Assembly: GCA_965660955.1 (NCBI GenBank)
Contig: CBFIBY010000010.1
Coordinates: 1-34,931, forward strand
Direction of reading: 5' to 3'
Length of the DNA stretch: 34,931 nucleotides
Origin: UBA2040 sp965660955
GTDB taxonomy: Bacteria > Bacteroidota > Bacteroidia > Flavobacteriales_D > Crocinitomicaceae
Positions 7,261 through 16,317 of this stretch are shown here, one piece after another. Each line of letters begins with the position of its first letter. Within the stretch, counting starts at the first letter, position 1. The translations under genes were made by a program, and so were the position numbers. The notes below the pieces were generated by a model that was not told where the DNA came from, searched no databases, and saw only the letters and a program-made list of their open reading frames with translations.

Positions 7261-10200
7261 CTATCTACCACCACGTCCTCCGCGGCCACCACGAGTTGTT
7301 CCTCCTTTCGGTGGAATCCCTTGCGATTTACCTGTATTGACAATAACGGTTGAATCACTCGCAGTTCCTACAGGATTTTTCACCGTGATCTTCACTGTGT
7401 TACTTCCGCTGTTCAATTTCAATACAGCTGATCCACTGTTCGTATTCTTGTTGAACGAAACAGCAGTTGGTAGACCATTCACGCGAACGATGATTTCTGC
7501 CTTGTCGATAATTTGCGTTGTACTAAACTGTAAAGTAAAACTTCCATTAGACACCGTTATAGGTGATGTAGCTGGAGTTGTGATATTCACGGTTGGCACA
7601 ACTTTCGTTGGCGACTTAGCTCTCTTCGCTACATGTGTATATGTTTTCGATCCACAATTATTCGTCACAACTACTTTAAAAGTTGATGTTCCAACTAAAA
7701 TACCGTAATTCACCTCAACTGTTCCATTTGCCGAATTGAAAGTTGAAGGAATCGTTTTGTTATTTAGAGTTACTGAAACCTGACTCGCATTTGTAACGTG
7801 CTCGACATTCAATAACATCGTAAACTCCGGTGCGTAAGACGTTTGATTATTTGCAATATTTGCAAAACCCAAACTCACATTTGGCGCGTTACAAGCCGAT
7901 CGTACAATCTTGTAAGTCTTCTTGTCTGAACCACAATTGTTGGTCGCTTCAAGTACAATCGTATTTAACCCAACAGACAAATTAATTTTTGCCGTCAAAG
8001 TGTTTGTCGCTGTGTTGAAATTTGATAAAAAGTTTCTGTTTCCAACTTTAATGGACACTTGATTCGCATTGGTCACGTTTGCCACCAAAGCGGTGAAATC
8101 AATTGATGCTTGATCTGTTGACAAAGCTAAAGAACTTGGATTAACCAATGAAATGATTGGTGAATTACAAGGTGGTGCTTTGTAAACAATATTCGTTGTC
8201 TTCACATCACTTCCGGCAGAATTCGTTCCTTTTATCTCAATTACGTTGGTTCCTGCATTCAAATTAGCTGTCAATTGAACCAATTTGGTTGTTCCAGAAT
8301 ACGTAAAGCTATTCGTTGAGGCTCCATTCACTTTTACTGTTATGTCACTTGAACCACTGACATTCAAAACGGTTGCTCGAACGTTGTATGTAGAACTCGC
8401 TGCAGTTATACCACTAGAACCTGGGTTCACAAACGTTACAACTGGCGGAGGTGTTACAATCGGTTTGGTATAGATAATCGTTGTTGTTTCTGTATCTGTC
8501 CCAGCACTATTCGTACCTGTAACACTTATAACATTCGTTCCTTCTGATAAATTCAGATTGAAATTCAAATTATTTGATCCAAACGTAAATACTGAAACGT
8601 TGTTTCCGTTGTGTTTAATATTCACTCCACTTGGCGTACTCACATTTGTTACTGTTGCAGAAACCGTGTAATTCGGTGCACCTACGTTCAACGGGTTAGA
8701 ACCTGGATTGATGTACGTTACAACTGGAGGACTAACTGTTACAACCGGCGTATAAACTATCGTAACTTGCTTACTGTCCGTCCCATCAATGTTTGTTCCT
8801 TTCAAAAGAACCGTATTTGGTCCAGGATTTAAAGTCAAATTAGACGTCACAATTCCTGTTGAACTGTTATAAGTAAATCCGTTGTGCATGTTTCCATTCA
8901 CTTCCATTTTCACTTGACTTCTCGTATTCACATTTTGTACATTTCCTACGAAAGGATACTGCGCCAAATTTGTATTTGCAGAGGCCCCACTTGGATTTGT
9001 AATCGTTACAATCGGTGGCGTTGGTGTTGGCACATTTAAAGTAAGAATTGTTGTTGCGGACGAAGATCCTGCCGAATTTGTTCCAATCAATTCAAATGTA
9101 TTCTGACCTGGATTCAAACTAACCGTACTTACGAAATCATCCGTACTCGCATTGTAAGAGAACCCAGATTGACTTGCTCCGTTTTTCTTGAAGGTTACAT
9201 TTTGCGCACCATCCACATTCTTAACCTTTCCTCGGATTGTATACGTTCCATTCGTCACCGCTTTTGGAGAAGAACTTGGATCAGTATAGTAAACAACAGG
9301 TGGTTGAACCGGTTGAGGCACTGTATAAATGATAGTAGCTTGATCACTATCTGTTCCATCCGCATTTGTTCCTGTCAAAACAACAGAATTGGATCCAGGG
9401 GACAAGTTCAAGTTCGCCGTAACGGCACCACTTGATGCATTGAAGTTGAAATTACTAACATTCGCTCCATTCAGGGTCAATTTAGCTTGACTCTTAGAAG
9501 TAATATTTGTGATACTTCCTCCGAAAGGAAATTGTCCTACAGTAACATTCGTAGAATTTCCACTAGGGTTATAAATATTCACTACTGGTGGATTAACTGT
9601 CGCACGCTGGTATACAATTACGGTCGTGGCCGTAGCAGTTCCATCTTGATTCGTTCCAGTCAATACGAAAGTATTTTGATTCGCACCTAAAGTAGCGCTA
9701 TAGGTAAAGTCGTCTGTAGCTGGATTAAACGTAAAGTTCGATTTCGAACTTCCATTCTGCGTGAAACTAACTCCACTCTTGCTATCCACATTTTTTACTT
9801 TACCACGAATCGTATATGTATTCGTTCCAACAGTTACCGGATTACTACTTGGATCAGTAAAGAAAACAATTGGTGGCGTAACGGGTACATCCACTTTGTA
9901 TATAATCGTTGTTGCTTTCGAATCGGTTCCCGCTGTATTTGTTCCAGTAATCTGAACGGTATTCGAACCTTGGTTTAAAGTGACTCCCATCGTTACCTTG
10001 CCATTGCTAGTATTGAAATTGAAGTCGCTTCGGCTGGTTCCATTGAAGATAACCGCAACACCACTTTTGTCTTTCACATTCAATACAGTACCTACCACAT
10101 TGTAATTGGCAGAACTTACTTGAGTTGGGTTAACAGATGGTTGGATAAAACTCACAACGGGTGGTCGAACAAGCTCAGGCTTGTAAATAATAATTGTTGT

Positions 10201-11298
10201 TTTAGAATCTGCTCCATACTGATTCGTCCCAGTTAATACCAAAGTATTCGGACCTTCAACCAAGGTTACGTTAGAAGCGAATAGATCAGACTTCGTATTA
10301 TACGTATAGTTGGTTACGTTGATTCCATTTAACGAGAACGATACATTTGCTTTATCAAAAACGTTTTTAATATTTCCTTGCACATAGTAATTCGGGTTCG
10401 CTACTTCTGTTCCAGAAATACTTGGCTGAGTGAATTGCACAACGGGTGGCATATTCTCATCCTTCGGATTTGTTGATACATCGCTTCTTGAATTTCCGAA
10501 CAAACGGAATCGGATAAAGGCATTTGTATAATGGTAAATGTCATTTTCATGTTTTCCATCCGCGATATATCCGTCAAAAGCATCCGTTCTTGTTACCGTT
10601 GTTTTGTGCTCAACACCAATCGTTACCGCTTTTCCAATTTGGTAACCCAGTCCGAAACCTAAACTATGAGACAACCCAAAGTTGAATCCGTCTTGTTTAT
10701 TTCCATCCAAAGCTGTTTCATACACACCATCTTGTGAGTTTTTAATTGCACTTTTACTAAGGTTGTTCACATCCCAATTGTAAGTGCTTAAACTACCGTT
10801 TGTTTGATCACGATCTAAGTAATCTCCGTATCCTTGTCTCCAGTTCATACCGATTCCTCCAAAAATGTAGGGATCCCATCGTGTATTTTCTCTAAATCGA
10901 TTAAAATGAGCAACCAATTCAAGGTTAAGCAAGTAATTCTCCGTTTGAAAGTTATGCACTGCGTACCCTAATGAATCGCGGTAATTCGTTTCACCTTGAC
11001 TCAAAGTCTGGTTCGTAAAACTATTTAGGTCCGTCGTATCGCGATCCTGTCCGTACCAAAATCCGCGAAGAAATCTTCCTCGAATATCGAAACTTACAAA
11101 TGATCCTGTGTGATAATTGAAAGACTTACCCAATGTAAGCCCCCAACCTCCGTTGGTTCTATTGGCAACATCGGTTGTTTGCCAAGTCAATCCTGTATTC
11201 ACTCCAAAAAACCATTTTGCATTGTAATTAGTCGTTACCTGACCATAGGTCATTTGAAGGAAACCCAAACAAATGATAAGTGTGTAAAGTTTTTTCAT
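7261..11298 (-). CDS. giant envelope protein: outer-membrane barrel, eleven Ig-like repeats, RGG tail
   Basis: A 1345-residue protein. The ATG at 11298 is chosen over one 36 bases upstream because it gives a clean signal peptide (MKKLYTLIICLGFLQMTYGQ). Residues ~21-270 look like an outer-membrane beta-barrel (WFFGVNTGLTW, YIFGGIGMNWRQGYGDY, LGFGLGYQIGKAVTIGVEH, NAFIRFRLFG). From residue ~284 come eleven repeats of 92-96 residues, each beginning PPVV-like and holding N-G-x(n)-F near the middle and NTVxLTGTNxxGTDS-TTIIY near the end, as in Ig-like or bacterial surface repeats. The last three are more diverged; two contain NNCGS. The tail ends GGTTRGGRGGRGGR. No T9SS or PKD signature was recognised. 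Likely a structural, adhesive or periplasm-spanning protein; topology of the repeats (surface or periplasm) is not resolved. It probably has its own promoter. Confidence 0.85.
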   Translation of the reverse strand: MKKLYTLIICLGFLQMTYGQVTTNYNAKWFFGVNTGLTWQTTDVANRTNGGWGLTLGKSFNYHTGSFVSFDIRGRFLRGFWYGQDRDTTDLNSFTNQTLSQGETNYRDSLGYAVHNFQTENYLLNLELVAHFNRFRENTRWDPYIFGGIGMNWRQGYGDYLDRDQTNGSLSTYNWDVNNLSKSAIKNSQDGVYETALDGNKQDGFNFGLSHSLGFGLGYQIGKAVTIGVEHKTTVTRTDAFDGYIADGKHENDIYHYTNAFIRFRLFGNSRSDVSTNPKDENMPPVVQFTQPSISGTEVANPNYYVQGNIKNVFDKANVSFSLNGINVTNYTYNTKSDLFASNVTLVEGPNTLVLTGTNQYGADSKTTIIIYKPELVRPPVVSFIQPSVNPTQVSSANYNVVGTVLNVKDKSGVAVIFNGTSRSDFNFNTSNGKVTMGVTLNQGSNTVQITGTNTAGTDSKATTIIYKVDVPVTPPIVFFTDPSSNPVTVGTNTYTIRGKVKNVDSKSGVSFTQNGSSKSNFTFNPATDDFTYSATLGANQNTFVLTGTNQDGTATATTVIVYQRATVNPPVVNIYNPSGNSTNVTVGQFPFGGSITNITSKSQAKLTLNGANVSNFNFNASSGAVTANLNLSPGSNSVVLTGTNADGTDSDQATIIYTVPQPVQPPVVYYTDPSSSPKAVTNGTYTIRGKVKNVDGAQNVTFKKNGASQSGFSYNASTDDFVSTVSLNPGQNTFELIGTNSAGSSSATTILTLNVPTPTPPIVTITNPSGASANTNLAQYPFVGNVQNVNTRSQVKMEVNGNMHNGFTYNSSTGIVTSNLTLNPGPNTVLLKGTNIDGTDSKQVTIVYTPVVTVSPPVVTYINPGSNPLNVGAPNYTVSATVTNVSTPSGVNIKHNGNNVSVFTFGSNNLNFNLNLSEGTNVISVTGTNSAGTDTETTTIIYTKPIVTPPPVVTFVNPGSSGITAASSTYNVRATVLNVSGSSDITVKVNGASTNSFTYSGTTKLVQLTANLNAGTNVIEIKGTNSAGSDVKTTNIVYKAPPCNSPIISLVNPSSLALSTDQASIDFTALVANVTNANQVSIKVGNRNFLSNFNTATNTLTAKINLSVGLNTIVLEATNNCGSDKKTYKIVRSACNAPNVSLGFANIANNQTSYAPEFTMLLNVEHVTNASQVSVTLNNKTIPSTFNSANGTVEVNYGILVGTSTFKVVVTNNCGSKTYTHVAKRAKSPTKVVPTVNITTPATSPITVSNGSFTLQFSTTQIIDKAEIIVRVNGLPTAVSFNKNTNSGSAVLKLNSGSNTVKITVKNPVGTASDSTVIVNTGKSQGIPPKGGTTRGGRGGRGGR
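7330..10449 (-). repeat. array of eleven tandem ~285-bp coding repeats
   Basis: Repeat starts, judged from the conserved PP or SP/AP/VP codons, are near 10449, 10164, 9876, 9591, 9303, 9018, 8730, 8448, 8163, 7887 and 7599. Spacing is 276-288 bp and always a multiple of three. Copies 3 and 5 resemble each other (TYTIRGKVKNVD), and copies 4 and 6 resemble each other (QFPFGG/QYPFVG, PSG), indicating that a two-repeat block was duplicated. DNA identity between copies is moderate, so the array is not a recent expansion. Confidence 0.85.
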
Positions 11299-11403
11299 GG
11301 TATTATTTTTTGTGATTTCATAATGAAATTCCACAATTGTGCCAAAATGTTAAAATTTTAATTCTTCTGTTCAATTATCCCGAGTTATAAGGCAAAATCA
11401 CTA

Positions 11404-11411
11404 CAAAATTA
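11404..11411 (-). promoter_or_regulatory. candidate -7 element (TAATTTTG) for the giant repeat gene
   Basis: A perfect TAnnTTTG on the minus strand about 105 bases before the chosen start at 11298, inside the 202-base gap after polA. No well-spaced TTG was found. The rest of the gap is AT-rich, with no RNA gene or strong terminator seen. Confidence 0.3.
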
Positions 11412-11500
11412 AGGATAATAATAAATTTAATGACTTGACCTACAAATACTTATGAAGGTTACATTCTTGAATTGTTAGTAATTTGTTAAACTCCTGATTA

Positions 11501-14305
11501 TCAATGTGCATCGAGCCAATTATCGCCCAATTCCATTTCAACTTCCATGGGAACAACCAAGTCAATTGCCGCTTCCATCGCTTCTTTTACCAAAGCTTGA
11601 ATCTCATTTTCTTCGTCCTTGTGAACATCAAAAACCAATTCATCATGCACCTGAAGAATCATACGTGATTTGTATTTTTTCTTCTGCATGGCGCGGTAGA
11701 CTGCAACCATAGCCAGTTTTATTATGTCCGCGGCAGAACCTTGAATGGGCGCATTAATCGCATTTCGCTCGGCAAAGCCACGAACAACAGCGTTGGCAGA
11801 TTGAATATCCGGTAAATAACGGCGTCGCTTCATGATGGTTTCAACGTAACCGTTTTCTCTCGCATCCTTTACGGCTTTGTCCATGTATGCTTTGATCGAG
11901 CTGTATTGTTCAAAGTATCCGTCAATAATCTGTTTAGCTTCTTTTCTTGAAATTCCAAGATTTTGCGCTAAACCAAAAGCTCCTTGCCCATAGATAATTC
12001 CAAAATTGACCGCTTTGGCTGAACTTCTTTGGTCGCGTGTTACCTCTTCCAGAGGAACGTGAAATACCTTTGAAGCAGTTGCCGCGTGAATATCATGTCC
12101 CTTTTGGAAGGCCTCAATCATATCTTTGTCCTCGCTTAGTGCTGCAATAATTCGCAACTCAATTTGAGAGTAATCAGCCGCTAATAAACGGAAATCGTCT
12201 CCTCGAGCTATGAACATTTTTCGAATTTCCTTCCCGCGCTCACTTCGAATAGGAATGTTTTGTAGGTTAGGACTATTTGAACTCAACCGCCCTGTCGCAG
12301 TAACCGTTTGCATGTAGCTTGTATGAATTCTTCCATCTATTTCATCACATAATGTTGGCAATGGATCGACGTAGGTATTTTTCAATTTTCGCATCTGACG
12401 ATAATCTAAAATCTTTGGAATGATTTCGTGATCATTTTTGTGCTTTTGCAGAATATCCTCAGAAGTAGCAAATTGGCCTGTTTTCGTCTTTTTAGGCTTT
12501 GCAGAAATTTGCAAATGACCGAACAGCACATCACCCAATTGTTTGGGTGAATCCACATTAAAATCCATGCCCGCCAATTCTTTTATTTCCTTTTCGAGGG
12601 TTGTCAACAAGCCATCCAATTCAGCAGAATATTTGTGCAGACCATCCACATCGATTGCAATTCCCTCATATTCCATTGCACGCAGGATTTCTGCCAAAGG
12701 CATTTCCATGTCGTAGAACAAATGTTTCAGATGTTCCTTTTGTATTTCTGATTCAAATATCTTCTTTAGTTGAAACGTAATATCGGCATCTTCGCAGGCG
12801 TAATCAACGACCTCTTCGGGTTTCAAATCACCCATATTTCCTTGATTCTTTCCTTTTTTACCGATTAAAGTTTCTATTGAAACGGGTTGGTAATGCAAAT
12901 AATACTCCGCCAAGAAATCCATGGACTGTTTCGATTCGGGTTGAATCAAATAATGGGCAATCATAGTGTCGAAATGTGGCTCATGCACTTTCATTCCGTA
13001 TCGACGAAGAACTTGTAAATCGTATTTTATGTTGTGGGCGATTTTTTCAATTTTATTGTTCTCAAAAAACGGAGCAAAAAAATCGACAATCTTCTTCGCT
13101 TCTTCGAATTCTCTTGGAACAGAAACGTAATACCCTTCTCTTGCTTTGAATGAAAAAGCAATGCCCAACAAATCGGCACGCATAGCGTTCAAACCTGTTG
13201 TTTCCGTATCAAAACACACTTCTTTTTGTTTCAGAAGAAGGTTCAACAATTTCGTTCTTTCTTCAGGTGTGTTTACCAAATGATAAGAAGCTTTCTCCGT
13301 TGCAATAGTCTTTAGTTCAGCTGTTTCCATGGGTTCTTGCTCTACGACAAGACTTTGCTGTCCGAACAAATCGAGTTGTCCGTCTTTGTCATTTCCAGCT
13401 GCCGTAACAACAATTTCTTCCCCAAGAACTCTTTTGGATAGATTTCTAAATTCAAGTTCCGTGAAAATTTTCAGCACAGCTTCTCTATCGGGTTCATCCA
13501 ATGTCAGATCGACCGGATCAAACGGAACGGGAACATCGGTAATGATTGTCGCCAACATTTTGGAAAGTAAACCCTGTTCTTGATAGGCTTCCACATTTTC
13601 CTTCATTTTCCCTTTGAGGTCGGCTGTGTTTTTAAAAAGTTCTTCCATTGAGCCATATGCCTTAATGAACTTCTTGGCTGTTTTTTCACCTACACCGGGT
13701 ATTCCCGGGATATTGTCAACTGCATCCCCCCACATTCCCAAAATATCAATGACTTGATCAGGTGTTTCCACCTCAAATTTTTCTTGCACTTCTGGGATTC
13801 CCAATATCTTTGCTGGATCTCTTCCTCGTCCGGGTTTGTAAATAAAGATATTTTCCGACACCAATTGCGCAAAATCCTTATCCGGCGTCATCATGTATGT
13901 TTGAAAACCTTCTTTCTCTCCCATTTTCGCCAGGGTTCCTATTATGTCATCGGCCTCGTATCCTTCCAATAAGAGCATTGGAATTTTAAACGCTTTTATG
14001 ATTTCTTTAATGGGCTCGAGCATGCTTCGAATGTCTTCGGGCATTTCTTCTCGATTTGCTTTGTAGTCTGCAAAGTCTTCCATTCTATTCGTTGCTCCAC
14101 CTGGTGCATCAAAAACAACAGCCATGTGCGTGGGTTTCTCTTTTTTGATGATATCGATCATGGCATTAGTGAAACCAAAAGCGGCAGAGGTATTTTGACC
14201 TTTTGAATTCATTCGCGGGTTTTTCGCAAACGCAAAATAAGCTCTGTAAATCAGGGCAAAAGCATCTAAGAGGAATAGTTTTTTATCGACTTCTGGAGTT
14301 AACAT
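11501..14305 (-). CDS. polA: DNA polymerase I
   Basis: A 934-residue family A polymerase with all three domains. The N-terminal 5'-3' nuclease (LFLLDAFALIYRAYFAF; GYEADDIIGT; TPDKDFAQLV; GDAVDNIPGIPGVGEKTA) covers ~1-290. The 3'-5' exonuclease near residue 360 keeps its metal-binding pair in FDTETTGL, so proofreading looks intact. The polymerase domain has motif A (DYSQIELRI, ~709), motif B (RSSAKAVNFGIIYG, ~760) and motif C (QVHDELVF, ~885). It works in Okazaki-fragment processing and repair. The start follows a short AT-rich repeat region. Length is normal for Bacteroidota. Confidence 0.97.
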   Translation of the reverse strand: MLTPEVDKKLFLLDAFALIYRAYFAFAKNPRMNSKGQNTSAAFGFTNAMIDIIKKEKPTHMAVVFDAPGGATNRMEDFADYKANREEMPEDIRSMLEPIKEIIKAFKIPMLLLEGYEADDIIGTLAKMGEKEGFQTYMMTPDKDFAQLVSENIFIYKPGRGRDPAKILGIPEVQEKFEVETPDQVIDILGMWGDAVDNIPGIPGVGEKTAKKFIKAYGSMEELFKNTADLKGKMKENVEAYQEQGLLSKMLATIITDVPVPFDPVDLTLDEPDREAVLKIFTELEFRNLSKRVLGEEIVVTAAGNDKDGQLDLFGQQSLVVEQEPMETAELKTIATEKASYHLVNTPEERTKLLNLLLKQKEVCFDTETTGLNAMRADLLGIAFSFKAREGYYVSVPREFEEAKKIVDFFAPFFENNKIEKIAHNIKYDLQVLRRYGMKVHEPHFDTMIAHYLIQPESKQSMDFLAEYYLHYQPVSIETLIGKKGKNQGNMGDLKPEEVVDYACEDADITFQLKKIFESEIQKEHLKHLFYDMEMPLAEILRAMEYEGIAIDVDGLHKYSAELDGLLTTLEKEIKELAGMDFNVDSPKQLGDVLFGHLQISAKPKKTKTGQFATSEDILQKHKNDHEIIPKILDYRQMRKLKNTYVDPLPTLCDEIDGRIHTSYMQTVTATGRLSSNSPNLQNIPIRSERGKEIRKMFIARGDDFRLLAADYSQIELRIIAALSEDKDMIEAFQKGHDIHAATASKVFHVPLEEVTRDQRSSAKAVNFGIIYGQGAFGLAQNLGISRKEAKQIIDGYFEQYSSIKAYMDKAVKDARENGYVETIMKRRRYLPDIQSANAVVRGFAERNAINAPIQGSAADIIKLAMVAVYRAMQKKKYKSRMILQVHDELVFDVHKDEENEIQALVKEAMEAAIDLVVPMEVEMELGDNWLDAH

Positions 14306-14311
14306 CTTTGT

Positions 14312-14345
14312 GAATTGACAATTGATAATGTAGAATTGACAATTG
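14312..14345. repeat. short direct repeat GAATTGACAATTG, two copies
   Basis: Identical 13-base units occur at 14312-14324 and 14333-14345, 21 bases apart, in the leader of polA. A 12-base palindrome AATTGATCAATT (14360-14371) and a small hairpin ACCCAA/TTGGGT (14374-14388) follow. The units resemble the ATTGATA/ATTGACA heptamers at 3016-3033. They may be neutral intergenic repeats or contribute to regulation of polA; the sequence does not decide. Confidence 0.5.
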
Positions 14346-14437
14346 GTTCATTAGGATTCAATTGATCAATTCAACCCAATTTTTGGGTGGATTTTAAAAT
14401 TACTATTTTTTGGGAGTTTGAGGGGCTAGACAATAGG

Positions 14438-15994
14438 TTAATCGAATTCTCTTACCTTATTTCCGTAGTCCAATTCCAGTTTTTTGAAAAGTTTCGACAG
14501 CGGCAAGGTGTTGTTTTTAATTAAATGTAGTCCGTGACCTGCCGATTGGTGATCCAAACCTTTTAAATTTTCCTCTTTAATAAAACAAACATATAGGAGA
14601 ATTCTTTCACTCGATTCTACCTCTTCGTACAACCACGTTCTTCTATCACCAACATTGTGAACTGCAATCATTTTCGGAGGATGTCCCAATTTGGTCTCCA
14701 TTATTGTTCTGTAAGCAAAACTTTTGAAGGCAAATTGCCAGCCCATAGTAGCTTGTGTAATCATTACTTGCGCATCAAATTTGTTTGCTATGCTGTCGAT
14801 ATAATTAACACCAGTTGTTAACTCCCCGATTGTAATAACGGGGAATGTTGTCTCTTCCGCAATGTGAGTAGACTTGGTCTTGAAGTTATAATTTTTCGCA
14901 GCAAAAAGAGAGAGTGTTCCGAAAAACAAGATTGAGCTCCAAATCGCAAAGGTTCTTGTACCCATTGTTTTTTTCTCTTTGGAACGAAAGACAAAATAAA
15001 GGACAAGAATGAGAAGTAAAGGTAACTGAATAAACAAGCGGCTATGGGTGTAAAAAACCAGCGAACTTTCTTCTCCAAAAAGCACTTTAGGCACGGAAAG
15101 AGAGAGTAAAACAACCAATACACAAGCGGCAATAAAAAAGGTCTCCATTTTAGAGCCCCATTTTCTAACAAACCAAATCAACAAGAGGATGAACAAATAC
15201 GGGTAAATCCAACCTAGTTTTGGAAATACAGGGAACAAATACTCGAAGAGATAAGGCTTGGTTAGCATATCAACAAGAGTCTTCAGTTCCAAATCTATGC
15301 CTTCGATATGGAGCAACAATTTCTCCGGATGTACAACGTAATACTCCTTCGAAAGCCAGAGCAAGAATAGAAAGGGAAGAATAATTAATGACTTGAGGTA
15401 GAAGGAAACAGACTTGTGGTGATGAGCAAACAAATACACTCCCACTGGAAAACTGAAAATAACGGAACTTGGATTCGCCATAAAACTCAAGGCCGTTCCC
15501 AGATAAAACAAAGTAACACTTCTACCTTTTTCAGGATTGAACAAGGCAAAAAACAGGAGTGGTATAAACAGACTCGCTTGCACGAAACCTCTCGACATGG
15601 TGGTTAACATATTGAATTCCAACGGCAAGACAACGGGCAAGGCTAAGCAGAAATAAGACCAGAAAAAGGCATTTCTTCTGAAAAAGAATAAAGCTAGGAT
15701 AACAAAAGGAAAAAGAATTAACCAAGATGTTGTTATTGGCAAGGCCATATAAACTGGCACATTCATCCAAACCAACGGGACGGCCAAGAACGATTCGACC
15801 ATATAATTGTAATTCTGTCCGTAGAAAAAGGGTTCTCTGAAAATCCCGTTTGCATAGTCCAATGCACCTTCCCATTGTAATATTTGATCAATATCGGTGT
15901 ATTCAAATCCGAAATGAATAAGTGTGAAAATCCGATCAACTAATAGAAGAAGTAGTAATAAAACAAAAACTAATTTCTTATTTCGATTCATCAT
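14438..15994 (-). CDS. multi-pass membrane protein, possible GT-C-type glycosyltransferase
   Basis: 518 residues starting MMNRNKK, with a first membrane segment at ~8-28 and roughly ten more up to ~residue 365, then a soluble C-terminal part of ~150 residues. The first long loop contains EYTDIDQILQWEGALDYA followed by FREPFFYGQNYNYMVE. An acidic D-x-D after the first helix and a large periplasmic loop are the layout of GT-C glycosyltransferases (PMT/ArnT-like), which use lipid-linked sugars. No family could be assigned with certainty. It stands alone between polA and the 16-19 kb set. A TATTTTTG element at 16060-16067 may be its promoter. Confidence 0.6.
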   Translation of the reverse strand: MMNRNKKLVFVLLLLLLLVDRIFTLIHFGFEYTDIDQILQWEGALDYANGIFREPFFYGQNYNYMVESFLAVPLVWMNVPVYMALPITTSWLILFPFVILALFFFRRNAFFWSYFCLALPVVLPLEFNMLTTMSRGFVQASLFIPLLFFALFNPEKGRSVTLFYLGTALSFMANPSSVIFSFPVGVYLFAHHHKSVSFYLKSLIILPFLFLLWLSKEYYVVHPEKLLLHIEGIDLELKTLVDMLTKPYLFEYLFPVFPKLGWIYPYLFILLLIWFVRKWGSKMETFFIAACVLVVLLSLSVPKVLFGEESSLVFYTHSRLFIQLPLLLILVLYFVFRSKEKKTMGTRTFAIWSSILFFGTLSLFAAKNYNFKTKSTHIAEETTFPVITIGELTTGVNYIDSIANKFDAQVMITQATMGWQFAFKSFAYRTIMETKLGHPPKMIAVHNVGDRRTWLYEEVESSERILLYVCFIKEENLKGLDHQSAGHGLHLIKNNTLPLSKLFKKLELDYGNKVREFD

Positions 15995-16317
15995 TGGTCA
16001 ATAACGAATAGGTTTCATTCGCAGTTGGTAAAAGTAACTTTTCGTAGTTAAAAAGGCTACAAAAATAAGGGATTTTAAAATGAGTAGATGAAAATAACTA
16101 CTCCTCAACTCTAATAAAATCAGCCACCTTCATCACTTTGCACAATTTGTCCAAGTCAATGCGCAGAATCTCCAAGCTCCAAAACGAACTTCACGATACA
16201 TTTGTCGAGACACAGCGAGAATAGTCTCGGAACTAAAATTATTAATTACTAAAAATTAAGTTATGAAACGATTAATATTAGCAGTAAAGTCAGAACAACA
16301 AAATACCTTTCCACAGA
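15995..16317. other. 323-base gap with possible gene remnants and a hairpin
   Basis: No full gene. On the minus strand 16098-16190 reads as 30 sense codons with coding-like composition (SLEILRIDLDKLCKVMKV, ending at TAG). On the plus strand an ATG at 16263 after an AT-rich leader opens a 25-residue frame starting MKRLILAVKSEQQ, which runs into the neighbouring gene and stops at 16340. Between them CGAGAC (16206-16211) pairs with GTCTCG (16224-16229). These look like debris of a lost gene or a repeated intergenic element rather than working genes. Confidence 0.35.
16060..16067 (-). promoter_or_regulatory. candidate -7 element (TATTTTTG)
   Basis: A perfect TAnnTTTG on the minus strand, 66 bases before the start of the membrane-protein gene at 15994. 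No TTG at the usual spacing; TTTTC is the nearest candidate. Tentative. Confidence 0.35.

Noticed and set aside
7229..9955. Several plus-strand open frames antisense to the giant repeat gene
   Set aside because: They mirror the low-stop composition of the repeated minus-strand gene, recur with its period and match no family.
7330..10449. Tandem array as a possible CRISPR or non-coding satellite
   Set aside because: Unit length is 276-288 bp, always in frame, with one continuous open frame and protein-level conservation; it is a coding repeat.
14374..14388. ACCCAA/TTGGGT hairpin as terminator of the membrane-protein gene
   Set aside because: Short stem and no U-rich tail on the minus strand.
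16206..16229. CGAGAC/GTCTCG hairpin as an intrinsic terminator
   Set aside because: Only six pairs, a 12-base loop and no T-run on either side.
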